From DATEAV01 sp964575425 (GTDB lineage Bacteria > Chloroflexota > Anaerolineae > Anaerolineales > E44-bin32): a DNA stretch of 57,375 nt. This document shows positions 7,896 through 16,235 of the stretch, one piece after another (position 1 is the first letter of the stretch; each line of letters opens with the position of its first letter). Where the stretch lies: NCBI GenBank assembly GCA_964575425.1, contig CAZNRD010000020.1:1-57375 (forward strand), read 5' to 3'. The notes under the pieces were generated by a model that saw only the letters and a program-made list of their open reading frames with translations, did not search any database and was not told the DNA's origin. The position numbers and the translations under genes are program-made.

Positions 7896-10217
7896 TCAGT
7901 CGCAGGCCTCGGAGATCTGAATCGGCGGCGCCTGCCGCTTGCTCTGCCAAACCGCCCAGCCCAACCCCGCCAGCAGAACCACAGCGATCGTCCAGCCCAC
8001 CACCCCCAACGTCCGATACTGCACGATGATCGGTGCGATGATGACCGACACCAGGTTCACCACCTTGATCATCGGGTTGAGGGCTGGCCCGGCCGTGTCC
8101 TTCATGGGATCGCCAACGGTATCCCCCACTATCCCTGCCTTGTGACGCTCCGAGCCCTTGCCAGTGCCGCCTGCCGGGTCGCTCGGTTCGTCTTCGATGG
8201 CCTTCTTGGCATTGTCCCATGCCCCGCCGGCGTTGTTCATGAAGACCGCCATCAGCTGACCTGAGAGGATGATGCCGGCAAGGAAGCCGCCCAGCGCCTC
8301 CACTTGAAGGACCAGCCCCACCAGAATGGGCGTCAGCACCGCCAGCAGCGCCAGCGAAACCAGCTCCTTCTGCGCAGCGGTGGTGGATATGGCCACCGCC
8401 TGACGGTAGTCGGGCTTGACCTTGCCCTCCAACACACCCAGGCGGAACTGCCGCCGCACCTCGTGTACGATCAGGGAAGCGGCGCGGCTGACGGCATTGA
8501 CGGCAAAGGAGGAGAACAACCAGGGCAGGGCGCCGCCGATCAGCATCCCCACGAACACCTGAGGGATATCCACGCGGATGCCGATGGAGCGGAGTTGCTG
8601 CTCGATGGGGATGTTAAGCGCTGCCTGAGCCCGGCTGACGTCGACCAGGTATGAACCGAAGAGCGCCACGGCGGCGATGACCGCCGAACCGATGGCGATA
8701 CCCTTGGTGATCGCTTTTGTGGTGTTGCCGACAGCGTCCAGGTCGGCCATGATCTGACGCGCCTGCCGGGTTTCGACGTCGTCCTGGTCGTGCCAGGAGA
8801 GCTCGCCGATGCCGCTGGCGTTGTCGGAGATCGGGCCGTAGGAGTCCATGGCGACGTTGTTGCCCGTCAATGTGAGCATGCCGATGCCGGCCATGGCGAC
8901 GCCGTAGAGCACGTATTCCACCGAGTGCGCCGGATCGACCCCGCCGAAGATCACGATCGAGGAGGCGATGGTGGCGGCGATGACCACGATCGCCCACACC
9001 GAGGACTCGTAGCCGACGGAGACGCCGGAGAGGATGAGCGTGGCCGGGCCAGTATCGGCGGACTTCTTGATGGCTTTCACCGGGGAATGGTGGGCGCTGG
9101 TGAAGTACTCGGTCAGCCGGTCGATGAGAATGGCCAGCAACACACCGATGACGGTGGCCAGGAACGGCCGCCACCAGCCGCCCGGCACGGTGTCCATGTA
9201 GACGTAGGCCACGCCGCCAAACAGCACCACCGAAATCGCCGCTGAGGAGAGATAGCCGGTGAAGATGGCCCGCATGGCGTCGCCGGACTTGCCCGGCCCA
9301 CCCCGAACCAGGTAGGTGCCAAAGATCGACGACAGGACGCCGATTCCCCGCACCAACAGGGGGTAGACGATCCATTCCAAGTGGCCGGTGATAGTCGTCA
9401 GCGCCACCCCCAGGATCAAGGCAGAAACGATAGTCACTTCATAGGACTCGAAGATGTCGGCCGCCATGCCGGCGCAGTCGCCAACGTTGTCGCCCACCAG
9501 GTCGGCAATGACGGCCGGGTTGCGGGGGTCATCCTCGGGGATGCCGGCTTCGACCTTCCCCACCAGGTCCGCCCCTACGTCGGCGGCCTTGGTGAAGATC
9601 CCTCCGCCGACGCGCATGAAAAGGGCCACCAGCGTGCCGCCGAAGCCGAAGCCCAGCAGGGCATCGGGAGCGGCCTTGCCGAAGAGGATGAAGATCAGCG
9701 TGCCGCCGAACAGGCCCAGGCCATCGGTCAGCATGCCGGTGATGGTGCCCGAGCGGTAGGCGATGCGCAGCGCATCACCGAACGACCGCCGCGCCGCCGA
9801 CGCCACGCGCACATTGCCCTGAACCGCCATGCGCATCCCGATCTGACCCACCGAAAGGCTGAAGCTCGCCCCCATGACAAAGGCGGTGGCCCGCCCCAGC
9901 CCGACGACCAACCGCACCTGATCCGGCGAAAGCATGTGGAAGCGTTCGAGCGCTTCCGGGGTGGGGGGAACGATGTAGACGGAAAGGAACAGGGCCAGCG
10001 TGAGGGCAAAGATCAGGGGCAGGATCGACCTCAACTGGCGCCGGAGGTAGGAGTCGGCGCCCTCCCGGATCGCGGTCCACACCTCCTGCATCCTGGCAGT
10101 GCCTTTGTCCTCCTTTAGGATCTGCCAACGGAGAAGCACAGCGTACAGCAGGCCAAGGATGGCCACGCCCATTACGGCGTAGACAGCGGCTTGCTCCAAC
10201 GTGGTCAGCCCTTGCAT
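7896..10217 (-). CDS. hppA: Membrane-bound proton-translocating pyrophosphatase, K+-independent type
   Basis: A 773-aa integral membrane pump that couples PPi hydrolysis to H+ export, with about 16 helices expected. The catalytic signature DVGADLVGKVEAGIPEDD is present, followed by DNVGDCAGMAADIFESYE. The ion-type site reads GNTTKAITKG. Lys in the first and Thr in the second diagnostic position are the residues of K+-independent H+-PPases; K+-dependent forms have Ala and Gly/Ala. ATG 10217 has AAGGAG nine bases upstream, and a strong promoter lies at 10268-10295. The gene is monocistronic, ending at the terminator at 7846-7870. It would recycle PPi made by biosynthetic reactions. Confidence 0.96.
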   Translation of the reverse strand: MQGLTTLEQAAVYAVMGVAILGLLYAVLLRWQILKEDKGTARMQEVWTAIREGADSYLRRQLRSILPLIFALTLALFLSVYIVPPTPEALERFHMLSPDQVRLVVGLGRATAFVMGASFSLSVGQIGMRMAVQGNVRVASAARRSFGDALRIAYRSGTITGMLTDGLGLFGGTLIFILFGKAAPDALLGFGFGGTLVALFMRVGGGIFTKAADVGADLVGKVEAGIPEDDPRNPAVIADLVGDNVGDCAGMAADIFESYEVTIVSALILGVALTTITGHLEWIVYPLLVRGIGVLSSIFGTYLVRGGPGKSGDAMRAIFTGYLSSAAISVVLFGGVAYVYMDTVPGGWWRPFLATVIGVLLAILIDRLTEYFTSAHHSPVKAIKKSADTGPATLILSGVSVGYESSVWAIVVIAATIASSIVIFGGVDPAHSVEYVLYGVAMAGIGMLTLTGNNVAMDSYGPISDNASGIGELSWHDQDDVETRQARQIMADLDAVGNTTKAITKGIAIGSAVIAAVALFGSYLVDVSRAQAALNIPIEQQLRSIGIRVDIPQVFVGMLIGGALPWLFSSFAVNAVSRAASLIVHEVRRQFRLGVLEGKVKPDYRQAVAISTTAAQKELVSLALLAVLTPILVGLVLQVEALGGFLAGIILSGQLMAVFMNNAGGAWDNAKKAIEDEPSDPAGGTGKGSERHKAGIVGDTVGDPMKDTAGPALNPMIKVVNLVSVIIAPIIVQYRTLGVVGWTIAVVLLAGLGWAVWQSKRQAPPIQISEACD

Positions 10218-10267
10218 GTCATCGCTCTCCTTAGTGCCGCAGGCTGTGGGTGGGAAGACGGGGCGAT

Positions 10268-10295
10268 TTTATAGGCCGGAACGGAGCAATGTCAA
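10268..10295 (-). promoter_or_regulatory. Promoter of hppA
   Basis: On the minus strand TTGACA (10290-10295) and TATAAA (10268-10273) have a 16-bp spacer. The start would fall about 10261, giving a leader of roughly 45 nt with the AAGGAG site. Confidence 0.75.
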
Positions 10296-10659
10296 GTTGA
10301 GAACGCCAGGACCCGCGGAGGAGTTTCCGATCGACGCTTACAGGCGGCATGGACCCAGGCGATCGCCCTCTCTTCACAAGGCTTGAGGAGAACATTCACC
10401 TCCGCTCCCCTGCTCAGACTCCATCCCTCTGGGCAGAGCAGGAAGGCGCATCTGTTGTCGAGGGGATGGGATGAGGTCGAGGTTCGGGTTCCCAGCGCAG
10501 GGCAAACGAGCACGAGAAATACAGGATGATCAGGTACCCAAGGCGGATGCCTTTCTGCAGAGCAGGGGCCGGAAGTGGCGACTCGTACACCGCTTGCGCG
10601 AAAGGCTCCAACCGATGGGACGAACACAATGAGCGTTCTGGAGGAACCAGGCAAGGTGC
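10296..10659. other. Non-coding stretch between divergent hppA and ABC operon
   Basis: About 360 bp between the two promoters. Open frames here are not supported by a ribosome site or a recognisable protein. I see no strong hairpin, repeat or RNA family. Confidence 0.4.
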
Positions 10660-10689
10660 TTGACTCGGGGGCATGCTTTTCTGTATAGT
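10660..10689 (+). promoter_or_regulatory. Promoter of the GldA-like ABC operon
   Basis: TTGACT (10660-10665) and TATAGT (10684-10689), 18-bp spacer. This leaves an untranslated leader of about 125 nt before the ATP-binding gene. Confidence 0.65.
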
Positions 10690-10820
10690 GTTTCCGGGCT
10701 GCCCCAGTGGGAAATCCCGCCTGACCAAGCACTGCCGCCAGCGTTCTTGCCGCTGCCGTGCTTTTTGTTCGTTCCACCAGGCTCCCTTGCACTCCGTGCT
10801 ACTTGTGAAGAGGACGGGCG

Positions 10821-11771
10821 ATGATTCAAGCACAGCGCTTGACCAAGTACTATGGCCGTCACCCGGCCATCCAGGACCTGACCTTCAGCGCCAGCGCGGG
10901 CGAGATCGTCGGCTTCCTGGGGCCCAATGGTGCCGGCAAGACGACGACCATGCGCATTCTGGCGGGGTTCATGCCGCCCACCAGCGGCACGGCCCGCGTC
11001 GCCGGCTACGATGTCGTGGACGACTCGCTTGAGGTACGGCGGCGAGTCGGCTACCTGCCCGAGACCGTGCCTCTCTACCCGGAAATGTCGGTCACCGAGT
11101 ATCTTACTTTCATGGGCTCGCTGCGGCGCGTCCCCGACCTGGACGAACGGGTCGAGGAGGTCGTCGAGGAGGTCGGGCTCGAAGAGCGCGCCCTCTCCTA
11201 CATCGGCAGCCTCTCCAAAGGCTTGCGTCAGAGGGTGGGTGTGGCCCAGGCCCTGCTGCATAAGCCGGAGGTGCTGATCCTGGATGAACCAACGATTGGG
11301 CTCGACCCCGCGCAGATCATCGAAGTGCGCAAGTTGATCCAGGAGCTGGGCAAGGAGCGCACGGTCCTGCTCTCGACGCACATCCTATCGGAAGCACAGC
11401 AGGTCTGCGATCGGGTGCTCATCATCAACCGCGGTTCCATCGTGGCCGAGGACACGCCGGCGAACTTGCAGGCGCAGCTGGCAGGAGCCGAGCGACTTGT
11501 CGTCCAGGCATCCGCCGAGTCGCAGGCCCTGGCCAACCTGCTGCGCCAGGTGCCGGGGGTGACGCGGGTCGAGCCGGGTCGGGCTGAGGGCCAGGTGGAG
11601 GTGGCCAGCGCGCCAGGCAAGGACGTTCGCCCACTGATTGCCCGCCGAGTTGTCGAGGCCGGCCTCGACCTGCTGGAGCTGCGGCGCCTTGGGGTCAGCC
11701 TGGAGGAGATCTTCTTGCAGCTCACGCGGGAGGAGGTCGGGTCGGAGATGGAGGGGGAGAGCCATGCGTAA
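10821..11771 (+). CDS. ABC transporter ATP-binding protein, GldA/NatA-like
   Basis: A 316-aa ABC ATPase. Walker A GPNGAGKTT is at about residues 36-44, the signature LSKGLRQRV stands in place of LSGGQ, Walker B is LILDEPTIGLDP, and the switch histidine is in LLSTHIL. A C-terminal domain of about 100 residues is usual for ABC-2 export ATPases. It overlaps the permease gene by 8 bp, so the two should be made together. In gliding Bacteroidetes the GldA-GldF-GldG set is needed for motility. In other phyla the same trio is widespread and its substrate is unknown. GldA as a specific function is not implied here. Confidence 0.92.
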   Translation: MIQAQRLTKYYGRHPAIQDLTFSASAGEIVGFLGPNGAGKTTTMRILAGFMPPTSGTARVAGYDVVDDSLEVRRRVGYLPETVPLYPEMSVTEYLTFMGSLRRVPDLDERVEEVVEEVGLEERALSYIGSLSKGLRQRVGVAQALLHKPEVLILDEPTIGLDPAQIIEVRKLIQELGKERTVLLSTHILSEAQQVCDRVLIINRGSIVAEDTPANLQAQLAGAERLVVQASAESQALANLLRQVPGVTRVEPGRAEGQVEVASAPGKDVRPLIARRVVEAGLDLLELRRLGVSLEEIFLQLTREEVGSEMEGESHA

Positions 11772-12495
11772 CGTCTGGATCATCGCCCGGCGGGAGTTCC
11801 GCCAGTACTTCATCTCGCCCGTGGCCTATGCTGTTGCGGCGATGGTCCTGCTCATCCTGGGCGGCATTTTCGCCATCAACATCTACATGGGCCTGATGAC
11901 CGGGCAGGTGACGCCGGACGGGCGGATGGTGATCGGGCCGCTGGTGACGATCCTGGTTTTTGCAGCGCCGGCCATCACGATGCGGCTGCTGGCCGACGAA
12001 CACCGCATGGGGACAATCGAACTGTTGCTGACGGCGCCGGTGCGCGACTGGGAGCTGGTCGTCGGCAAGTGGCTCGGGGCGCTGGGCTTCATGCTCGTCA
12101 TCCTGGCCGCCACCTGGGTCTATCCGCTGATCCTGCACCGGATGACCACACCCGGCATCGACCAGGGGGCTTTGATCCCGGCCTACATCGGCCTGGTCCT
12201 TCTGGTCTCGGCCATCGTTGCCATCGGGGTCCTGATCTCGTCGCTGTTCACCAGCCCGGTGGCGGCCTTCTTCACCACCCTGGGGGTGTTGCTCATCCTG
12301 TGGATCATCGGCAACTTCGCCCAGGGTTCGGGCTGGTGGAGCGATGTGGTGCGCTACCTGAGCCTGCTCGATCATTACTACGGGAACCTCTACCGGGGCG
12401 TGCTCGATCTCTCGGATGTGGTCTACTTTCTGAGCCTTACGGCGCTGGCCCTGTTCCTGGGGAGTCAGGTGGTGGAGGCGAGCAGATGGCGATGA
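11764..12495 (+). CDS. ABC-2 type permease, GldF-like
   Basis: A 243-aa membrane protein with about six hydrophobic helices, beginning MRNVWIIARREFRQYF, a typical ABC-2 permease start in which a short amphipathic REF helix precedes TM1. Motifs such as DEHRMGTIELLLTAPVRDWE match the cytoplasmic coupling region of this family. It lies between the ATPase (8-bp overlap) and the GldG-like gene (10-bp overlap), which shows translational coupling across the three genes. Confidence 0.88.
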   Translation: MRNVWIIARREFRQYFISPVAYAVAAMVLLILGGIFAINIYMGLMTGQVTPDGRMVIGPLVTILVFAAPAITMRLLADEHRMGTIELLLTAPVRDWELVVGKWLGALGFMLVILAATWVYPLILHRMTTPGIDQGALIPAYIGLVLLVSAIVAIGVLISSLFTSPVAAFFTTLGVLLILWIIGNFAQGSGWWSDVVRYLSLLDHYYGNLYRGVLDLSDVVYFLSLTALALFLGSQVVEASRWR

Positions 12496-14048
12496 AGCGC
12501 GATCTCCGCTCCCTGGCGGTCCCCGCCTACGTGCTGGGCGTGATCTTGCTCCTGGCTGGCGCGACCTGGGCGCTGGTGAACCGTCGAATGGACCTGGTGG
12601 CGCGCCTCTTGATTGCGGTCGGGGTGCTGGCTCTGGCCGGAGGCGTTCTGTTCGACCCCGAGCGTGTGCGCCGCGCCTTCACCGGCCGCCAGGTCCGCTA
12701 TGGCAGCAACGCGCTGGTGATGACGCTGGCGTTCCTGGGGATTCTGGTCGTCGCCAACTACCTGGCCTACACCAACCCCGCCCGCGCCGACCTGACGGAA
12801 GACCGGCAGTACACGCTCGCGCCCGAGACGCTGCTGACGCTCTCGCGCCTGGAGAAGCCGGTCGTCATCAAAGGCTTCTACCCCGCCGAAATGCAGGCGT
12901 CTCAGGAGAGCATCCGGCCGCTGCTGGATGAGCTTCGCATCCGCAGCGGCGGGAAGCTGACGTACGAGTTCATCGACCCGTGGAAGAACCCGGCGCAGGC
13001 GCGCGACTACGGTGTCACGCGTGACGGCTCCCTCGTTGCGGTCTACGGCGAGGCCTCGCAGGTCGTGACCTATCCGAGCGAGGAGGAGATCACTCGCGCC
13101 CTGGTCCGTTTGATCAGCCCGGGGCACCGCAAGGTCTACTTCCTCGCCGGCCACGGTGAAGGCGACCTGGAGGCGACGGACGATTCCGGCTACAGCGAAG
13201 CCCGCGCCACGCTGGAAGGGAAGAACTATCTGATCGACACGCTCAACCTGCAGATCGACCCCGACATCCCCGAAGACGCGCTGGCCGTGCTTATCATTGC
13301 CCCCAGGATCCCGCTCTCCCCGGAGGAGGTTGAGGTAATCTCCGGCTACCTAGAGGGCGGCGGAGCGCTGGTCGTGCTGCAGCAGCCGCGCGCCGAGACA
13401 CGGTTCGGCCAGGCTGCCGACCCGCTGGCGCAGTACCTGGCACCCCGATGGGGTGTCCGCGTGCAGGACGATGTGGTCGTCGAGCCGCGGTCGTCGAACT
13501 TCCTGGTGGCGATCAGCTTCGCCTACGGACAGCACGCCATCACCTCAGGTCTGACCAACCTGTCGAGCATCTTCCCGGCCGCCTGCAGCCTCGGCGTAGC
13601 GCCCGTGGAAGGTCACACTGTCTACCAAACGGTGCTTGCGTATTCCAGCGACTACGCCTGGGGCGAGAGCGATCTGTCTTTCCTGGAGAACCAGACTCTG
13701 CCGGATTACAACGAGGGTCAGGACGCCGCCGGACCGCTGCCCCTGGCAGTGGCGGCCGAGGACTGGACGACCGGCGCACGGCTGGTCGTCGTCGGCGACG
13801 CCGACTTCGCCGGCAATCGCTGGCTCGGGCAGTACGGCAACAGCAACCTTTGGGCGAACCTGGTCGACTGGGCGTCGCACGAGGAGTCACTGATCAACCT
13901 CACGCCGCGCCCGACCACGCGGCGCTACGTCATCCCGCCGTCGGTGCAGGCCACGAGCCTGATCACGCTGACGACGGTGGCGCTGATGCCGGGAAGCGTG
14001 GTGCTGCTGGGCGTGTACGTTTGGTGGCAGCGGCGGCGGCGTGCGTGA
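12486..14048 (+). CDS. GldG-like ABC auxiliary protein
   Basis: A 520-aa protein with two or three N-terminal membrane helices. A large extracytoplasmic domain follows, starting around RADLTEDRQYTLAPET, the hallmark of the GldG/ABC_transp_aux family. A final helix (LITLTTVALMPGSVVLLGV) ends in a basic tail. It contains the family pattern KVYFLAGHGEGD near the middle. The protein likely forms the outer part of the transporter with the GldF-like permease. ATG 12486 overlaps the preceding stop; a longer reading frame upstream only shadows the permease gene. Confidence 0.85.
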   Translation: MAMKRDLRSLAVPAYVLGVILLLAGATWALVNRRMDLVARLLIAVGVLALAGGVLFDPERVRRAFTGRQVRYGSNALVMTLAFLGILVVANYLAYTNPARADLTEDRQYTLAPETLLTLSRLEKPVVIKGFYPAEMQASQESIRPLLDELRIRSGGKLTYEFIDPWKNPAQARDYGVTRDGSLVAVYGEASQVVTYPSEEEITRALVRLISPGHRKVYFLAGHGEGDLEATDDSGYSEARATLEGKNYLIDTLNLQIDPDIPEDALAVLIIAPRIPLSPEEVEVISGYLEGGGALVVLQQPRAETRFGQAADPLAQYLAPRWGVRVQDDVVVEPRSSNFLVAISFAYGQHAITSGLTNLSSIFPAACSLGVAPVEGHTVYQTVLAYSSDYAWGESDLSFLENQTLPDYNEGQDAAGPLPLAVAAEDWTTGARLVVVGDADFAGNRWLGQYGNSNLWANLVDWASHEESLINLTPRPTTRRYVIPPSVQATSLITLTTVALMPGSVVLLGVYVWWQRRRRA

Positions 14049-14057
14049 GGTCGGGCG

Positions 14058-14621
14058 ATGATTCGACGGGGAACCTGGATCACGCTGGGAGTGTTCGCGG
14101 CCGTGCTGGCGTTCGCCCTGTGGTGGGTGAAGGGAAGGCCGGCCGCCTCAAGCGTGGCCGAACCTACGCCCACGCCTGAACCGCTGTGGCAGGTGGAAAG
14201 CAGCGAGGTGGCATCCCTGCGGGTGGAGTCCCTCTCCGCCGGCCGTGCGGTGGAGGTCAGGCGGCGGGAGGGGGGCAGCTGGGAGGTCCTGCGGCCCGTG
14301 GGTGGGGCGCTGGGTGACGACGCGATTGAGATGGCAGTCACCTGGCTGGAGAGCCCTCGGCCACGGGCGGTGCTCTCCCCAGGGGACGACCTGACTGTCT
14401 TTGGCCTGGAAGACCCCGGGGCCCGGGTCACGATCAGCCTGCGGGATGGATCGAGCCGGGTTCTGGAGGTTGGGGGCGAGACGCCGAGCGGCACGACCAC
14501 CTACGTGCGCCTGCCGGGGATGGGCGGCGTCTATGTGGTGAGCAAGTACGGGTTGGGCCAGGTGCTGAGCCTAGTCGAAGACGCCTTCGCCCCGACGGAG
14601 ACCCCGACGCCGTCTCCGTGA
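14058..14621 (+). CDS. DUF4340-like membrane-anchored protein
   Basis: A 187-aa protein with one N-terminal helix (LGVFAAVLAFALWWV), a Thr/Pro linker (PTPTPEP) and a beta-rich outer domain. The domain holds the DUF4340-type patterns SLRVES, SWEVLRP, FGLEDPGARVTI and YVRLPGMGGVYVV. DUF4340 genes commonly sit after GldG-like genes, as here (9 bp). The C-terminus ends in ETPTPSP. The function is unknown, but it is probably an accessory to the ABC system. Confidence 0.78.
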   Translation: MIRRGTWITLGVFAAVLAFALWWVKGRPAASSVAEPTPTPEPLWQVESSEVASLRVESLSAGRAVEVRRREGGSWEVLRPVGGALGDDAIEMAVTWLESPRPRAVLSPGDDLTVFGLEDPGARVTISLRDGSSRVLEVGGETPSGTTTYVRLPGMGGVYVVSKYGLGQVLSLVEDAFAPTETPTPSP

Positions 14622-14749
14622 ACCTCGGGGACGCCGCCCCAACGGCGGAAGGGCAGCCAGAGGCAACGCCGACGCCAGGTAGGCGTGGCTTGTTAGTGCC
14701 CTGTTAACACGGCCGCCTTAGACTGCACGGACTGCGAAGGCCCAGGTCG

Positions 14750-14778
14750 TTGATTCGGGCGGGTTTTGGCAGTAAGCT
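14750..14778 (+). promoter_or_regulatory. Putative sigA promoter (near-leaderless)
   Basis: TTGATT (14750-14755), 17 bp, TAAGCT (14773-14778). Only 10 nt separate the -10 from ATG 14789, so the mRNA would have almost no leader. No Shine-Dalgarno sequence is visible. Confidence 0.4.
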
Positions 14779-14788
14779 GGATGTGCGT

Positions 14789-16090
14789 ATGGTGAAGAAG
14801 CGTTCTGTCCGCAAGACGACGGGTAAGCCCAGCCGCAAGCCTCCGGACACCTGCCCCGAACCGCAGGTGCGGGGGGCGGCGGAGCAGCTGCGCCTGCTGG
14901 AGCTTACGCCCGACGAACCCCTCCCCTCCGAGGAGGAGAACACCGCCATCGAGCAGCTGGTCGAGGTGGGCCGCGAGAGAGGCTATGTCACCATCGATGA
15001 CATCCTGAGCGTCTTCCCCGAGGCCGAGCGCGACATCGATCAGCTGGAAGAGGCCTATGCCGCGCTGCTCGCCGCCGGCATCACCTATCTTGATGACGTA
15101 TCCGAGGCCGAGCTGGCGGAGGAAGAGCTGGGGCGCGAGGAGGAAGAGGAAGCGGACGAGGACGGGCAGCTCAGCGGCATCGATGCCGACGACACCGTGG
15201 GCCTGTACTTGAAGGAAGTGGGCCGAGTCCCCCTCCTGACGGCAGCGGAGGAGGTGTCGCTGGCGAAGCGTATCGAGCGCGGGCGCAGAGCGCGTGAGGA
15301 GCTGGCCCGGGGGCCGGTATCCAGCAAGCGGCGGCGCGAGCTGCAAAGGGGCATCGAGGACGGCTGGGCGGCGCGCGAGCATCTGATCACCGCGAACTCG
15401 CGGCTGGTCATCAGCGTGGCCAAGAAGTACATGGGGCGCGGCGTTCCCTTCCTCGACCTGATCCAGGAAGGGAACATCGGCCTGATCCGCGCCGCCAAGA
15501 AGTTCGACTACCGGCGCGGCCACAAGTTCTCCACCTACGCCACCTGGTGGATTCGCCAGGCGGTGACACGCGCCATCGCTGACCAGGGTCGAACCATTCG
15601 CGTCCCGGTCCACATGGGCGACCAGATCAACAAGCTGCTGCGGGTGTCGCATCAGCTGACGCAGCGCCTGGGCCGTGACCCGACGACCGAGGAGCTGGCC
15701 GAGGAGCTGGACGTGCCGCCGAGGAAGGTGGAGAACATGATCCAGGTGGCTCGGCGGCCGCTGTCGCTCGAGACGCCGACCGACGAGGAAGAGGACTCGG
15801 TGCTGGGCGACTTCGTCCAGGACGAGGAGTCGCCTGCGCCGACGGAGACGGTGACCCAGAACCTGCTGCGCGAGCACCTGCAGGAGGTCCTCAACACCCT
15901 GCCGCCGCGAGAGGTGCGCATCCTGCAGCTGCGCTATGGCCTGCTGGATGGTCAGAGTTACACGCTGGAAGAGGTGGGCCGGAAGATGGGAGTGACGCGC
16001 GAACGTGTGCGCCAGATCGAGGCCCAGGCGCTCAGCCGTCTGCGCCATCCGATGCACCGCCGGCGGTTGATGGACTACCTCAGGGAGTAG
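14789..16090 (+). CDS. sigA: RNA polymerase primary sigma factor (sigma-70/SigA)
   Basis: A 433-aa group 1 sigma factor. It has a region 1.1-like segment (VTIDDILSVFPEAERD), region 1.2 (DTVGLYLKEVGRVPLLT), and the region 2 core-binding and -10-reading parts (LRAAKKFDY-like IRAAKKFDYRRGHKFSTYA, WWIRQAVTRAI). Region 3 follows, then the region 4 helix-turn-helix (TLEEVGRKMGVTRERVRQIE). A Glu-rich acidic stretch lies before region 1.2. The start is placed at ATG 14789; a TTG at 14750 would fall inside the predicted promoter. It likely directs most promoters noted in this window, whose hexamers match sigma-70 consensus. Confidence 0.95.
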   Translation: MVKKRSVRKTTGKPSRKPPDTCPEPQVRGAAEQLRLLELTPDEPLPSEEENTAIEQLVEVGRERGYVTIDDILSVFPEAERDIDQLEEAYAALLAAGITYLDDVSEAELAEEELGREEEEEADEDGQLSGIDADDTVGLYLKEVGRVPLLTAAEEVSLAKRIERGRRAREELARGPVSSKRRRELQRGIEDGWAAREHLITANSRLVISVAKKYMGRGVPFLDLIQEGNIGLIRAAKKFDYRRGHKFSTYATWWIRQAVTRAIADQGRTIRVPVHMGDQINKLLRVSHQLTQRLGRDPTTEELAEELDVPPRKVENMIQVARRPLSLETPTDEEEDSVLGDFVQDEESPAPTETVTQNLLREHLQEVLNTLPPREVRILQLRYGLLDGQSYTLEEVGRKMGVTRERVRQIEAQALSRLRHPMHRRRLMDYLRE

Positions 16091-16100
16091 GTCAGACTTG

Positions 16101-16138
16101 GAGGCCCGGCGTCCATGCGACGCCGGGCCTCTTCGATT
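16101..16138 (+). terminator. Intrinsic terminator after sigA
   Basis: A 13-bp perfect stem (16101-16113 with 16119-16131), a 5-nt loop, then TTCGATTT. It lies 10 bp after the sigA stop and could also act for the opposing gene ending at 16236. Confidence 0.8.
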
Positions 16139-16235
16139 TGAGGGGCCGCGGCTCCCGGGCACCGCGCGTCTTCGTGTGCGGGGACGCCTCGCCTCCACGG
16201 GCCTCGCCGCCCTATCGGGCTTCCGAAACAGGACA

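Noticed and set aside
8614..9375. Open frame on the same strand inside hppA
   Set aside because: It is in another frame within a strong pyrophosphatase gene; the Arg/Gly/His-rich composition is a typical GC-frame shadow.
10292..10792. Minus-strand 166-aa frame in the hppA-ABC gap
   Set aside because: No ribosome site, no domain, and it overlaps both promoters.
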